Below, piece by piece: positions 35,865 through 44,924 of a stretch of 64,000 nt of DNA (position 1 is the stretch's first letter; every line of letters begins with the position of its first letter). Origin of the DNA: Hanstruepera marina (GTDB lineage Bacteria > Bacteroidota > Bacteroidia > Flavobacteriales > Flavobacteriaceae); contig NZ_JAINVX010000002.1 in the NCBI RefSeq assembly GCF_019880635.1, positions 434,001-498,000 on the forward strand. The letters are read 5' to 3'. A program made the translations under genes and the position numbers. Below the pieces are notes generated by a model that did no database searches, was not told the DNA's origin, and was given only the letters and a program-made list of their open reading frames with translations.

Positions 35865-37067
35865 TTATTTTATACCAACCAATTCAATATCAAAAATAAC
35901 ATTGGCATTAGGCGGAATTGGTCCTGAACCTTGTGCTCCCCAACCTAAATACGATGGAATAAACACACGAACTTTATCACCAACATTCATATTAAGCATA
36001 GCTTCCCTAAACCCAGGAACTGTTCTGGAAGTTGCATTATAGGCGTCTTCTAGTGGTTTATAGCCACCTTGTTTGTCACGCTGTTCGTTATATACATTGT
36101 TCTCTTTAGCTACATCTACCCAACTTGTGTCGAACAAACGGCCATCTTCAAAATAACCTGCATAATTCAGTAAAACACGATCTGCACTACTTGGCTTTTC
36201 ACCGTTGCTTTCGTTTATATAAATCATAATTACACCTGTGTCTAGTTTTTTAACTGGTCCAGGTAAATCACTATTGTTTTCAAGAAAAGCTTCTGCCGCT
36301 TTTGCTGCAGATTCTTTAACCTTTTGCTCGGCTTCAGCTTTAATTGCTGCTAATTTTTCTGCTAGTTTTTCTGATTCTTCAGTAAAAACTTTTGGTGCAT
36401 CAAAAGCTTTAGCATCGGCACCTTTTCTAATAATATTTACTTCTTGAATAACAACATCTTCAATAGGCTTGTTATTGGACTTATTAACTTCTACATTTGA
36501 AATGGTATCTTGTACTTCTAATCCTATAACCAATTCTCCAAAAACATTATGACAGCCAACCCTTGGGTTTTCACAATTCTTTAAACTTCCATTGGCGTCT
36601 AAACCATCTAGCCAAGGTGTTGGTACTTCTGTAATAAAAAACTGACTCCCATTCGTGTTTACACCTCTATTTCCCATAGACAGTACACCTGGCTTATCGT
36701 GTCTTAAATTTGGGCTAAACTCATCTCCAAATGTATAACCTGGTCCGCCAGCTCCTGTGCCTAAAATATCACCACCTTGAATCATGAATTTATCCATAAC
36801 ACGATGAAACGTTAAACCATTGTAAAAAGGCTTTCCTTTTAATGAGTCGGCAACTTTTGGATGTGAGCCTTCTGAAAGGGATACAAAATTGGCAACCGTT
36901 ACAGGTGCTTCTGTGTAAAACAGTTTGGCAACCATAGTGCCTTTGTTAGTTACTATTTCTGCATACAAGCCATCTTCTAAATCTGGATATTTTTCTTGTC
37001 CGCATGATGTTAGACTTAACAAGAGTGTTAGGACTAGTAATTTCATTGTTTGTTTGAGTAATTTCAT
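35865..37067 (-). CDS. Cyclophilin-FKBP fusion peptidyl-prolyl isomerase, lipoprotein
   Basis: A 400-residue periplasmic-side lipoprotein (lipobox LLSLTSC, Cys22, from the first ATG; a second ATG seven codons later gives the same lipobox). Residues about 35-215: cyclophilin domain with [14 protein letters not shown] and [20 protein letters not shown], the R and Q-F-F-I-T active site. A Glu/Lys/Ala-rich helical linker (about 230-260) leads to an FKBP domain (about 275-400): [47 protein letters not shown] and [14 protein letters not shown]. It is the third gene of nrnA-gldI-PPIase, so it may act with GldI on exported gliding or T9SS proteins. Confidence 0.92.
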   Translation of the reverse strand: MKLLKQTMKLLVLTLLLSLTSCGQEKYPDLEDGLYAEIVTNKGTMVAKLFYTEAPVTVANFVSLSEGSHPKVADSLKGKPFYNGLTFHRVMDKFMIQGGDILGTGAGGPGYTFGDEFSPNLRHDKPGVLSMGNRGVNTNGSQFFITEVPTPWLDGLDANGSLKNCENPRVGCHNVFGELVIGLEVQDTISNVEVNKSNNKPIEDVVIQEVNIIRKGADAKAFDAPKVFTEESEKLAEKLAAIKAEAEQKVKESAAKAAEAFLENNSDLPGPVKKLDTGVIMIYINESNGEKPSSADRVLLNYAGYFEDGRLFDTSWVDVAKENNVYNEQRDKQGGYKPLEDAYNATSRTVPGFREAMLNMNVGDKVRVFIPSYLGWGAQGSGPIPPNANVIFDIELVGIK

Positions 37068-37094
37068 ACTGATAAATTAATTATTTGAATAGGT

Positions 37095-37634
37095 TTATTT
37101 ATTTGGGTTAATTGTATGTACGGTTACATCACAAATTATAGGAACATTGGTGCCTATTTTATTTTCATCGCCATAGTAGCCATAAGCTTTTTGTGAAGGG
37201 AATAGAAAAGTGGCCGATTCGCCAGCCCTCATAAGCTTTAAACCTTCGCGTAAACCGCTAAATAATTCTTGTTTGTCCATTATATAGCGCTGCGTTTTTA
37301 AGTCGCCTTTAGAATAGATAATTTCTCCATTACTGGTTTTTACATTATAATCGAAAACTACTGTATCTCCAAATGAAGGTGTTATTAAGGAATCGCTCAC
37401 ACGATTTTTAAAACTATACCAAAACCCATTTTCTGAAGCTTCGTAATTTTTAGTCGTATCTGCTTCCATTAGGTCTTGAAACATGAGTTCTTCTCTCTCA
37501 TTAAGTTGAATATTACGTGCGACCGATTTATCGATAAACGACCCTGATTTAGCAGAAATAGGCCTACGTGCTTCAGGAGATTTACAGGCAGTAAAAACTA
37601 GAAGTAACAATATTATATATGTTAAAGGTTTCAT
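37095..37634 (-). CDS. gldI: Gliding-motility lipoprotein GldI (FKBP-type PPIase)
   Basis: A 179-residue lipoprotein (lipobox LVFTAC, Cys17) with a C-terminal FKBP fold: FGDTVVFDYNVKTSNGEI, LREGLKLMRAGESATFLFPS, YGYYGDENKIGTNVPI. The match in length, lipoprotein start and order to GldI of gliding flavobacteria is good. GldI is needed for gliding in some species, where it is thought to help fold gliding and T9SS components in the periplasm. The start ATG overlaps the nrnA stop by 4 bases (ATGA), so translation is probably coupled. The fused PPIase follows after 27 bases. Confidence 0.88.
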   Translation of the reverse strand: MKPLTYIILLLLVFTACKSPEARRPISAKSGSFIDKSVARNIQLNEREELMFQDLMEADTTKNYEASENGFWYSFKNRVSDSLITPSFGDTVVFDYNVKTSNGEIIYSKGDLKTQRYIMDKQELFSGLREGLKLMRAGESATFLFPSQKAYGYYGDENKIGTNVPIICDVTVHTINPNK

Positions 37635-38647
37635 GAATTTAGGGCATTGTTATAGTTTGGTAATATACTAATAAATTTTTCAATGGTTTTTTGTAAATCC
37701 AATTCGCTTCGTCCACCAGCTGCATTGGTATGTCCGCCACCATCAAAATGAGCTCGTGCAAATTCGTTTACTGAAAAATCACCTTTAGAACGCAACGAGA
37801 TTTTTATGATATTCTGCTGCTGGTCCTCAATAAAAATGGCTGCAAAAATTATATTATTCAGTGATAAACCATAATTAACAAAACCTTCGGTATCACCTTT
37901 TTTAAAGTTATATTTATTTAATTCTTCTTGCGATAAGGTAATGTAGGCTGTTTTGAACTCTGGAATGACTCTTAAATTTGTTAACGCACAACCTAATAAT
38001 TGTAAACGGTCATAAGAGTTGGTGTCGTAAATGGCATTGTGAATTTCGGCGTGATTAGCACCATAATCTATAAGTGCTGCTGCAATACGATGGGTTTGGC
38101 TTGTTGTAGATGGAAACCTAAAGGAACCTGTATCGGTCATAATACCAGTATAAAGACAAGAGGCGATATCAGCATCAATTTTGTCAGTATAACCAAGCAT
38201 TTCAAAAAAGTTGTAAACCATTTCGCAGGTAGAACTCATAGCAACATCAGAGTACATATATTGAGCATAATCGTCTGGTTGTTGATGGTGATCTATCATA
38301 ATTTTAATGGCACGACTTTCTTGCAGTGCAAATTCCATATCACCGGCTCTGTTAAGTGCATTAAAATCTAAAGTAAAAATGATATTAGCATGCTCAATAA
38401 GTTTGTTGCAAACATTAGCTTGCGTATCAAATTTAAGAACGGTATTATCACTAGGTAACCATTTTAAAAAATCGGGATAATCATTTGGTGCAATTACTGT
38501 TACATCATGATTGAATTTTTTTAAAAAATGGTATAGTCCCAACGTAGAGCCCATAGCATCACCATCAGGGTTTTTGTGTGGAACAATCACGATTTGTTTT
38601 GGCGACTGTAATAAAACCTTTACCTCTTGTATTGCCTGTTCTGTCAT
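37631..38647 (-). CDS. nrnA: Bifunctional oligoribonuclease / PAP phosphatase (DHH family)
   Basis: A 338-residue cytosolic DHH/DHHA1 phosphoesterase that degrades nano-RNA and dephosphorylates pAp to AMP. Metal motifs: [25 protein letters not shown], the DHH motif [12 protein letters not shown] near 128, and [18 protein letters not shown]1 domain: [20 protein letters not shown] (substrate-binding GGGH). It leads the nrnA-gldI-PPIase unit. The start lies close to the ndk promoter on the other strand. Confidence 0.93.
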   Translation of the reverse strand: MTEQAIQEVKVLLQSPKQIVIVPHKNPDGDAMGSTLGLYHFLKKFNHDVTVIAPNDYPDFLKWLPSDNTVLKFDTQANVCNKLIEHANIIFTLDFNALNRAGDMEFALQESRAIKIMIDHHQQPDDYAQYMYSDVAMSSTCEMVYNFFEMLGYTDKIDADIASCLYTGIMTDTGSFRFPSTTSQTHRIAAALIDYGANHAEIHNAIYDTNSYDRLQLLGCALTNLRVIPEFKTAYITLSQEELNKYNFKKGDTEGFVNYGLSLNNIIFAAIFIEDQQQNIIKISLRSKGDFSVNEFARAHFDGGGHTNAAGGRSELDLQKTIEKFISILPNYNNALNS

Positions 38648-38684
38648 AGGGCACGAATATACAATTTTTTAATATCGCTTAATA

Positions 38685-38714
38685 TTGTTTTTCTTAAGAA
38701 ATGCATTACTTTTG
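38685..38714 (+). promoter_or_regulatory. Promoter of ndk
   Basis: TTG (38685-38687), a 19-base spacer and TACTTTTG (38707-38714), an exact match to the Bacteroidota consensus. The ATG follows at 38735. This is the clearest promoter in the window. Confidence 0.7.
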
Positions 38715-38734
38715 CACTCAAATTAAAAAAACAA

Positions 38735-39154
38735 ATGGCAACAAATAGAACATTTACAATGCTTAAGCCAGATGCTGTTGAAAAAGGACACATTGGTGCA
38801 ATATTAGAAAAAATTACAGCTTCAGGTTTCAGAATCGTAGCTATGAAATTAACACAAATGACAACTGCAGATGCACAGGAGTTTTATGCAATTCACAAAG
38901 AGCGTCCTTTTTTTGGTGAACTAGTAGAATATATGACTCGTGGTCCTATTGTAGCAGCTATTTTAGAAAAAGACAATGCTGTTGAAGACTTTAGAACATT
39001 AATAGGGGCTACTAACCCTGCTGATGCTGCTGAAGGAACTATTAGAAAATTATATGCAGCTTCTATTGGAGAAAATGCTGTACATGGTAGTGATAGTGAT
39101 GAAAATGCAGCTATTGAAGGTGCGTTTCATTTTGCAGGGCGCGAGATGTTTTAA
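38735..39154 (+). CDS. ndk: Nucleoside diphosphate kinase
   Basis: Makes NTPs and dNTPs from NDPs using ATP (EC 2.7.4.6), cytosolic. I start it at ATG 38735 ([21 protein letters not shown]); the open frame reaches to 38627 but that part precedes the promoter. 139 residues, the normal length. Active-site set: [14 protein letters not shown] (Lys of the family), [36 protein letters not shown] and the catalytic His in [13 protein letters not shown] terminator lies 28 bases after the stop. Confidence 0.97.
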   Translation: MATNRTFTMLKPDAVEKGHIGAILEKITASGFRIVAMKLTQMTTADAQEFYAIHKERPFFGELVEYMTRGPIVAAILEKDNAVEDFRTLIGATNPADAAEGTIRKLYAASIGENAVHGSDSDENAAIEGAFHFAGREMF

Positions 39155-39181
39155 GACTTATAAAATATTCAATACACGAAG

Positions 39182-39208
39182 AAGCCTGAATTTATTCAGG
39201 CTTTTTTA
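39182..39208. terminator. Bidirectional terminator
   Basis: Stem AAGCCTGAA (39182-39190) / TTCAGGCTT (39195-39203), loop TTTA, followed by T run. Between convergent ndk and the DUF721 gene (stop at 39211). Confidence 0.88.
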
Positions 39209-39210
39209 GT

Positions 39211-39507
39211 TTAACGTAGCACCAGTTTTTTAATTAATATTTTACCTAAACTTTCATTTAACATTTCAATTATTTTCTGTTTGCCATAGCTTAATTCTTC
39301 ACGCAAAACACTGGAACTTAACTGAACATAAAGAATATCACCTTTTAGCTGAATAGCCGTAGTATAATTATTTACACCATTTCCCATCATGTTTTTCCAG
39401 GCATCTTGAACATTTACGGCATCTAAACCTTTTTCCAGTCTATTGGTTTCAACAAACTCTTTAAGGGCTTCAGCCATATTTAAATTATCATTGTTGCGTT
39501 TTGCCAT
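39211..39507 (-). CDS. DUF721 (DciA-like) protein
   Basis: A 98-residue soluble protein with the DUF721 core: ALKEFVETNRLEKGLDAVNV, VQDAWKNMMG, and GDILYVQLSSSVLREELSYG followed by a helix IIEMLNE. DUF721 proteins include DciA, which helps load replicative helicase in bacteria without DnaC. The position directly downstream of recF, with the lipocalin gene between, fits a replication/repair neighbourhood. DciA itself is usually longer; the KH-like core is present here. Two putative alternative starts exist upstream but ATG 39505-39507 fits. Confidence 0.8.
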   Translation of the reverse strand: MAKRNNDNLNMAEALKEFVETNRLEKGLDAVNVQDAWKNMMGNGVNNYTTAIQLKGDILYVQLSSSVLREELSYGKQKIIEMLNESLGKILIKKLVLR

Positions 39508-39521
39508 TTTTGTAATGTGTT

Positions 39522-39953
39522 TTACTCGATGTTTATGGGTTGATACCGTACGTAGGAATAAATAGCTCCTCTTTTATTGCTAACAACTAATTCGCTTTCA
39601 GATAATTTCAAAATCGTTTCTTTCCACGAATCAAAAGGAGTTTGATAATATACATTTACACTATCGTTTTCCAATTTAATTTCAAAGCGTTCAGAATCTT
39701 TTGAGGTTTCAAAATAGCCACTAAAATTAGGCTTCATTTTTTTCCTAATACCAAATACGCTATCGGTTAAAGATAAAAAATCTACGGTGTCACTAAACGT
39801 ATATTCCTTTTTTGTGCCATCCTTAAAGGTAACCGATTTAATTTCCCAATAGCCATCCAGATGTGATAAATCAACATTGTTTTTTAATGAACAACTAGCC
39901 ATTAAGCTCAATGCTACGATAAAAACGGTTTGCTTAAAGTTTAAATATTTCAT
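39522..39953 (-). CDS. Lipocalin-like lipoprotein
   Basis: A 143-residue exported lipoprotein (lipobox LMASC, Cys21). [18 protein letters not shown] opens a lipocalin-like barrel, and the rest is beta-rich with alternate charged residues. It overlaps the end of recF by 20 bases and is followed by DUF721 after 14 bases. Such lipoproteins are common in Bacteroidota (DUF4923/lipocalin-like); ligand unknown. The overlap with recF may reflect simple crowding. Confidence 0.78.
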   Translation of the reverse strand: MKYLNFKQTVFIVALSLMASCSLKNNVDLSHLDGYWEIKSVTFKDGTKKEYTFSDTVDFLSLTDSVFGIRKKMKPNFSGYFETSKDSERFEIKLENDSVNVYYQTPFDSWKETILKLSESELVVSNKRGAIYSYVRYQPINIE

Positions 39954-41013
39954 AGGACTGGTGAACGTGTTTTACGGCTTCTTCTGTACGGTCGGCATGA
40001 GTATCACTTATAAAAAGTTGACCAAAATTTTCATCGTCGACTAATTTTAAAATCTGTGCAACACGATTTTCATCTAATTTATCAAAAATATCATCTAATA
40101 GCAAAATTGGGTTTGTGCCTTTTTGTGCTTTAATAAAATCAAATTGCGCCAATTTTAGAGCTATTAAATACGATTTCTGCTGCCCTTGGCTTCCAAATTT
40201 TTTAATGGGATGTTCGGCAATCTGAAAATTTAAATCGTCTTTATGAACTCCTACTGATGTATATTGTAGGGCACGATCTTTAGAAATCTGTTCCTTTAAA
40301 AGCTTATCAAGTGTATCGTGTTCTAAATCGCTTTCGTAAATCAAGTTAACAGATTCCTTACCTCCACTAATAGCCTCGTAACGTGATTTAAAAATAGGGA
40401 TAAAGGTTTTTAAAAACCGTTTTCTTTTTTCAAAAATGTGCTGTCCAAAGATGTTTAATTGTTCGTTGTAAACAGCTAAAGTATCAGTGTTGAAGGTTTG
40501 ATTAGCAGCGAAATACTTTAATAGGGCATTACGTTGCGAAACCGTTTTGTTGTATTTAATTAAGTGTTCCAGATATACTTTATCACTTTGTGAAATAACA
40601 CTGTCTATAAATTTTCGTCTAGTAGAACTGCCCTCAATTATTAAATCGCGATCGGCAGGAGAAATGATTACCAAAGGTAAAAAACCAATATGGTCACTAA
40701 ACTTATCGTAAACTTTATTGTTACGTTTTATAACTTTTTTTTGACCCCGCTTTAGACTGACAACAATTTTTTCGGTACTATCGTTTTTTTCGTATTCACC
40801 ATTAATTACAAAAAAGGATTCATCGTGTTTAATATTTTGGGATGACACCGGATTAAAATAACTTTTACCAAAGGATAAATGAAAAATGGCATCTAATGCA
40901 TTAGTCTTTCCAACACCATTATTTCCAACAAAGCAGTTTATTTTATCATTAAAAGTGAATGAAACACTATCAAAGTTTTTATAGTTAAGAAGAGATAACG
41001 ATTTTAAAATCAT
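39934..41013 (-). CDS. recF: DNA replication/repair protein RecF
   Basis: Cytosolic SMC-like ATPase that helps load RecA at gaps. I start it at ATG 41011-41013 ([19 protein letters not shown]), the normal RecF opening; the frame stays open upstream but without homology. 359 residues. Walker [10 protein letters not shown] (30-38), signature-type segment [21 protein letters not shown], Walker B/D-loop [17 protein letters not shown] and switch ISDTHADRT. Followed by lipocalin and DUF721 genes. Divergent from the TPR gene, 133 bases apart. Confidence 0.95.
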   Translation of the reverse strand: MILKSLSLLNYKNFDSVSFTFNDKINCFVGNNGVGKTNALDAIFHLSFGKSYFNPVSSQNIKHDESFFVINGEYEKNDSTEKIVVSLKRGQKKVIKRNNKVYDKFSDHIGFLPLVIISPADRDLIIEGSSTRRKFIDSVISQSDKVYLEHLIKYNKTVSQRNALLKYFAANQTFNTDTLAVYNEQLNIFGQHIFEKRKRFLKTFIPIFKSRYEAISGGKESVNLIYESDLEHDTLDKLLKEQISKDRALQYTSVGVHKDDLNFQIAEHPIKKFGSQGQQKSYLIALKLAQFDFIKAQKGTNPILLLDDIFDKLDENRVAQILKLVDDENFGQLFISDTHADRTEEAVKHVHQSYEIFKL

Positions 41014-41117
41014 GAATCTAGAACTAATTGAAGCAATTTTTAGAAAATTCGGTAAACGGTTGTGCAAATTATTGAAAAATAACAAATAAATACCCTTTTA
41101 AATCTAAAGAAAAATTA

Positions 41118-41125
41118 TATTTTTG
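41118..41125 (+). promoter_or_regulatory. -7 element upstream of TPR-protein gene
   Basis: TATTTTTG fits TAnnTTTG and ends 22 bases before the ATG at 41147. The -33 position reads TTT (41096-41098), a partial match with 19-base spacing. Confidence 0.45.
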
Positions 41126-41146
41126 CGGCGCATAAATTTTAAATAC

Positions 41147-41920
41147 ATGGCAACGTACAAGAAGAGAGGATATAAACCTAAAACCAAAGTTGAGAAAGAG
41201 CATGAGATTGAAGATCACTCAACAACGGCTGAAGTATTTAACACACTAGATGAAACAGCTTCAAAAACTGAAGATTGGGTTATTAAAAACCAAAAGTACA
41301 TTTTTGTAATTATTGGTGTGGTGGCTGCTGTGGTTCTAGGTTATTTAGGTTATAACGAATTTATAGCAAAACCAAAGCAAAGTGAGGCCATGAACGATAT
41401 GTTCCGTGCTCAAAAATTCTACGACCAAGCTATAACGAATCCTACCGATAAAGATTCTTTATTCAATTTAGCTTTAAATGGAGGTGAAGGTAAGTTTGGT
41501 ATGTTGGATATTATTTCTGAATACAATGGTACACAAGCTGCTAACATTGCAAACTACTATGCTGGAATGGCTTATTTAAACATGAAAGACTACAAAAATG
41601 CAGTATCATATTTAGGTGATTTTTCTAGCGATGATGAAGTTTTAGCACCAATGGCAAAAGGTGGAATAGGTGATGCCTTTGTGCAATTAAACCAACAAGA
41701 AGATGCTTTGGGCTATTATGAGCAAGCTGCATCCATGCGTTCTAACGATTTTACAACGCCAATGTATTTATACAAAGCTGGAATTGTGGCTATGGAGTTA
41801 GGTAAAACAGATGCTGCCCTTAAGCACTTTGAAAATATTAAGGAAAATTACCCAGAGTCAACCGAGGCTGCAAATATTGATGTATTTATAGGAAAAGCTA
41901 AAGCGTTGGCCAGCAAATAA
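41147..41920 (+). CDS. Membrane-anchored TPR protein
   Basis: I start it at ATG 41147 (MATYKKRGYKPKTKVEKEHE); earlier in-frame starts fall in the -7 region. The 257 residues have a basic N-terminal tail, a single helix near 58-77 (YIFVIIGVVAAVVLGYLGYN) and then about four TPR units (ANYYAGMAYLNMKDYKNAVSY, AKGGIGDAFVQLNQQEDALG, YLYKAGIVAMELGKTDAAL). It is similar in layout to YfgM-type TPR proteins that contact SecYEG, but the cytosolic/periplasmic side cannot be fixed. It is followed by ribH after 25 bases, an arrangement usual in flavobacteria. Confidence 0.85.
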   Translation: MATYKKRGYKPKTKVEKEHEIEDHSTTAEVFNTLDETASKTEDWVIKNQKYIFVIIGVVAAVVLGYLGYNEFIAKPKQSEAMNDMFRAQKFYDQAITNPTDKDSLFNLALNGGEGKFGMLDIISEYNGTQAANIANYYAGMAYLNMKDYKNAVSYLGDFSSDDEVLAPMAKGGIGDAFVQLNQQEDALGYYEQAASMRSNDFTTPMYLYKAGIVAMELGKTDAALKHFENIKENYPESTEAANIDVFIGKAKALASK

Positions 41921-41945
41921 TTTACCGAGTATTCGGCAAGTATAT

Positions 41946-42431
41946 ATGGCAACTGCAAATAAAAATTTATCAGATTACGATAAGACAACAATCCCAAATG
42001 CGAAAAATTTTCGGTTTGGGATTGTTGTTTCTGAATGGAATGATACCATAACCGAAGGCCTTTATCAAGGCGCTTACAATACGTTGATCAAACATGGTGT
42101 TCCACCAGAGCATATTACACGTGCCAATGTGCCAGGAAGTTATGAGCTAATTTTTGGTTGCAAGAAAATGCAACAACACTATGTCGATGCTGTTATTGCT
42201 ATAGGTAGCGTTATTCAAGGAGAAACAAAGCACTTCGATTTTGTTTGCGATGCCGTTTCGCAGGGTATAAAAGATTTAAACGTGCTACACAACATTCCGG
42301 TTATTTTCTGTGTGTTGACAGACAACACCATGCAACAAGCTATAGACCGCTCTGGAGGTAAACACGGAAACAAAGGAACCGAAGCTGCTGTTGCCGCCAT
42401 TAAAATGGCCCATTTAAATCAGAATAACTAA
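41946..42431 (+). CDS. ribH: 6,7-dimethyl-8-ribityllumazine synthase
   Basis: Penultimate step of riboflavin synthesis (EC 2.5.1.78): condenses the aminoribityluracil with a four-carbon phosphate. 161 residues, with an N-terminal extension of about 15. Active-site blocks: FRFGIVVSEWNDTITEGL, ANVPGSYELIFGCKKM, AVIAIGSVIQGETKHFDF with catalytic His, FCVLTDNTMQQAIDRSGG and a final helix HGNKGTEAAVAAIKMA. Follows the TPR gene by 25 bases. No other rib gene is here and no FMN riboswitch is visible. Confidence 0.96.
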   Translation: MATANKNLSDYDKTTIPNAKNFRFGIVVSEWNDTITEGLYQGAYNTLIKHGVPPEHITRANVPGSYELIFGCKKMQQHYVDAVIAIGSVIQGETKHFDFVCDAVSQGIKDLNVLHNIPVIFCVLTDNTMQQAIDRSGGKHGNKGTEAAVAAIKMAHLNQNN

Positions 42432-42561
42432 ACTTCAATTTTCTGTTTACAATACCTAGTTTAAGCAATTCTTCCTGTTGTTAACAATTTTTGGCAGTTT
42501 GAACTTTATGTTTGCCCGTAATTTCAGTATTTTTGAAAGGTATCTGCTTAAATAGTTACCA

Positions 42562-42768
42562 TTGGCAAAGCAAAAACGAAGTTTTAATTATAAACCTAGA
42601 TTTCAAGATAAAAATCACGATATAGATCAAGCCGATTTGCAGACAAAATGGCAAGATTTAAAACAAACGCGTAAGCGTAAAAACAGTTTCTTGACATCGC
42701 CATTGTTTTTGGTCTTGTTTTTGATTGCTATGTTGGTATTAATTTACATTTTAAGCCAATACGAATAA
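42562..42768 (+). CDS. Small single-helix membrane protein, TTG start
   Basis: A 68-residue protein starting at TTG 42562 (there is no ATG in frame). Basic N-terminal half (AKQKRSFNYKPRFQDKNHD), a Lys/Arg-rich stretch, and one C-terminal helix about 47-65. The FNYKPRF block resembles FSYTPRH at the start of the next gene, suggesting that the two small proteins are paralogues. A TATTTTTG -7-like element is at 42528-42535. Its gene lies between ribH and mutL. Function unknown; likely a C-tail-anchored protein. Confidence 0.65.
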   Translation: MAKQKRSFNYKPRFQDKNHDIDQADLQTKWQDLKQTRKRKNSFLTSPLFLVLFLIAMLVLIYILSQYE

Positions 42769-42778
42769 AACTAATATC

Positions 42779-43063
42779 ATGGGGATTTTTAAAACACGAC
42801 AAAATAAAAAGTTTAGTTATACACCACGGCACTACCAAGGCGATGGAAATCCTTATGAAATAAAGCATAAGTTTGACGATTTTAGAACAACAGTAGGCAG
42901 TAATAAAGGATTAAAGGCCAAATTAAATAATGCTTTAAACGATTATCGTCATAATTCAGATAAAACTGCAAATAAGCGTGTTTTAATAATCATAGCGGTT
43001 CTTGTTCTTCTCTTTTTAGTATTTATTGGATTCGATTTGTCAATTTTCTTTTCAAATAACTAA
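42779..43063 (+). CDS. Small single-helix membrane protein (wrongly called riboflavin synthase beta in relatives)
   Basis: A 94-residue protein with a basic soluble head (FKTRQNKKFSYTPRHYQGDG), then YEIKHKFDDFRTTVGSNKGL and one C-terminal helix (about 67-87). Homologues in flavobacteria carry the label 'riboflavin synthase subunit beta', presumably because they are next to ribH; nothing in the sequence supports an enzyme of that kind. The stop overlaps the mutL start by one base (TAATG), so it is probably coupled to mutL. Confidence 0.75.
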   Translation: MGIFKTRQNKKFSYTPRHYQGDGNPYEIKHKFDDFRTTVGSNKGLKAKLNNALNDYRHNSDKTANKRVLIIIAVLVLLFLVFIGFDLSIFFSNN

Positions 43064-44916
43064 TGGCAGATATCATTCAACTATTACCCGATCATGTTGC
43101 TAACCAAATTGCTGCAGGAGAAGTGGTTCAACGTCCAGCTTCTGTAGTTAAGGAACTACTTGAAAATGCTATTGATGCACGGGCGACACAGATTAAATTG
43201 CTAATTAAAGATGCTGGAAAAACACTTGTGCAAGTTATTGATAATGGCTGCGGAATGAGTGTAACCGATGCGCGGTTGAGTTTTGAGCGACATGCTACAT
43301 CAAAAATCCGCTCGGCTGAAGATTTATTTCAACTGCATACCAAAGGATTTCGTGGTGAGGCTCTGGCTAGTATTGCTGCTATTGCTCATGTTGAACTTAA
43401 ATCGCGTCAAGAAAATGATGAGGTGGGTACGCAAATAGAAATTGAGGGTAGTGAGGTGAAGTCTCAAGATGTTGTAGTAACTCCTGTAGGAACTTCTATA
43501 GCAGTAAAGAATTTGTTTTATAATATTCCAGCTAGACGAAACTTTTTAAAGTCAAATCCTGTAGAATTGCGCCATGTGATTGATGAATTTCATCGTGTTG
43601 CATTGGCACATCCTACTATTGGGTTTACTATGTATCATAATGGAAGTGAGGTTTTTAATCTACCCGAAAGCAATTATAGGCAACGTATTGTAAATATTTT
43701 TGGGAATAAGACTAATGAAAAATTAGTACCCGTAAATGAAGATACCGAAGTGTTAAAAATATCTGGTTTTGTAGGGAAACCTGAATATGCCAAAAAAACA
43801 CGTGGCGAACAGTTTTTCTTTGTCAATAATCGTTTTATCAAAAGTGCGTATTTAAATCACGCTATAAATTCAGCATTTGATGGTTTGTTACGAGAGGGAA
43901 CACATGCCAGTTATTTTTTGAATCTAGAAGTTGACCCTAAATCTATTGATATAAATATCCATCCAACTAAAACAGAAATTAAGTTTGATGATGAACATAC
44001 ACTTTATGCATTATTGCGTTCAGCTGTAAAGCATAGTTTAGGTCAGTTTAGCATTGCTCCTGTATTGGATTTTGATCGTGATGCAAATTTAGATACACCG
44101 TATTCGTATAAAAATAAATCAGTACAAACGCCAAGTGTAGAAGTCGATAGGTCGTTTAACCCCTTTCAGGAAGAATCCGTTTCAAAAACCACCTCTAGAT
44201 CGAACTACACCAAACAACCAGTAGCAAGTTGGGAGGGTTTATATGTAGATTTAGAGTCAAAAAGCACAAAGTCCCCAAAAGACTTTAGCGAAATTCAATT
44301 GGAAAGTGAAGAGCATACACCCAGTATGTTTACTGACAGTTCTAAGTTAGAATCTAAACATACTACATATCAACTTCATAAAAAATATATTATTAGCCCT
44401 ATAAAATCAGGTATGCTAATAATAGACCAAAATAGAGCTCACCAACGGGTTCTATACGAAGAGTTTTTAAAGCACATAACCATAAAAGAGAGTGTGAGTC
44501 AACAATTGTTATTTCCTGTTCAGGTGTTCTTTTCGCCAGAAGAGATTAATTGTATTGAACAAGTAAAACAAGATTTGGAACACACAGGTTTTGTGTTTAC
44601 CCATTTTAAGGATGACCATATTGAAATTTCGGGTATACCTGTTAATGTACCTGCACAGGAGGTTTCAATAATATTGGAACGTTTAATAAGTGACATTCAA
44701 AATGAAGTGCCAGATACAAATTTTAGTGCAACAGATTTGTTAGCCAAATCTATGTCCAAAAGTTTGGCTATAAAGGCGGGTCAACAATTAACAAGAACAG
44801 AGCAGGAACATTTGGTTAATAGTTTGTTTGGATGTAAGGAACCTAATATGTCTCCTACCAACAAGCCTACGTTTATTACGATGGATATGAATGAATTAGA
44901 AAATAAATTTATTTAG
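43063..44916 (+). CDS. mutL: DNA mismatch repair protein MutL
   Basis: 617 residues, the normal MutL length. N-terminal GHKL ATPase: catalytic Glu34 in KELLENAIDARA, DNGCGM near 62-67, HATSKIRSAEDL and TKGFRGEALASIAA. Transducer domain: YNIPARRNFLKSNPVE, INIHPTKTEIKFDDEH. C-terminal dimerisation domain (about 430-617). The metal-endonuclease motifs are not visible: the DQHA-x2-E block reads DQNRAHQRVLYEEF, the ACR/CK block reads MSKSLAIKAG, and CPHGRP reads SPTNKP. So nicking activity may be lost. Starts by one-base overlap with the preceding small membrane protein gene. Confidence 0.96.
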   Translation: MADIIQLLPDHVANQIAAGEVVQRPASVVKELLENAIDARATQIKLLIKDAGKTLVQVIDNGCGMSVTDARLSFERHATSKIRSAEDLFQLHTKGFRGEALASIAAIAHVELKSRQENDEVGTQIEIEGSEVKSQDVVVTPVGTSIAVKNLFYNIPARRNFLKSNPVELRHVIDEFHRVALAHPTIGFTMYHNGSEVFNLPESNYRQRIVNIFGNKTNEKLVPVNEDTEVLKISGFVGKPEYAKKTRGEQFFFVNNRFIKSAYLNHAINSAFDGLLREGTHASYFLNLEVDPKSIDINIHPTKTEIKFDDEHTLYALLRSAVKHSLGQFSIAPVLDFDRDANLDTPYSYKNKSVQTPSVEVDRSFNPFQEESVSKTTSRSNYTKQPVASWEGLYVDLESKSTKSPKDFSEIQLESEEHTPSMFTDSSKLESKHTTYQLHKKYIISPIKSGMLIIDQNRAHQRVLYEEFLKHITIKESVSQQLLFPVQVFFSPEEINCIEQVKQDLEHTGFVFTHFKDDHIEISGIPVNVPAQEVSIILERLISDIQNEVPDTNFSATDLLAKSMSKSLAIKAGQQLTRTEQEHLVNSLFGCKEPNMSPTNKPTFITMDMNELENKFI

Positions 44917-44924
44917 TAAAGCAT

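Noticed and set aside
38039-38371. 110-codon frame on the plus strand inside nrnA
   Set aside because: It is antisense to a well-supported gene, and its protein has no recognisable domain. Composition fits a shadow frame.
41921-41945. FMN riboswitch before ribH
   Set aside because: The gap to the TPR gene is only 25 bases, too short for an FMN aptamer.
42779-43063. Label 'riboflavin synthase beta subunit'
   Set aside because: The lumazine synthase (ribH) is the gene just upstream. This 94-residue protein has a basic head and a C-terminal membrane helix and no lumazine or riboflavin synthase motif.
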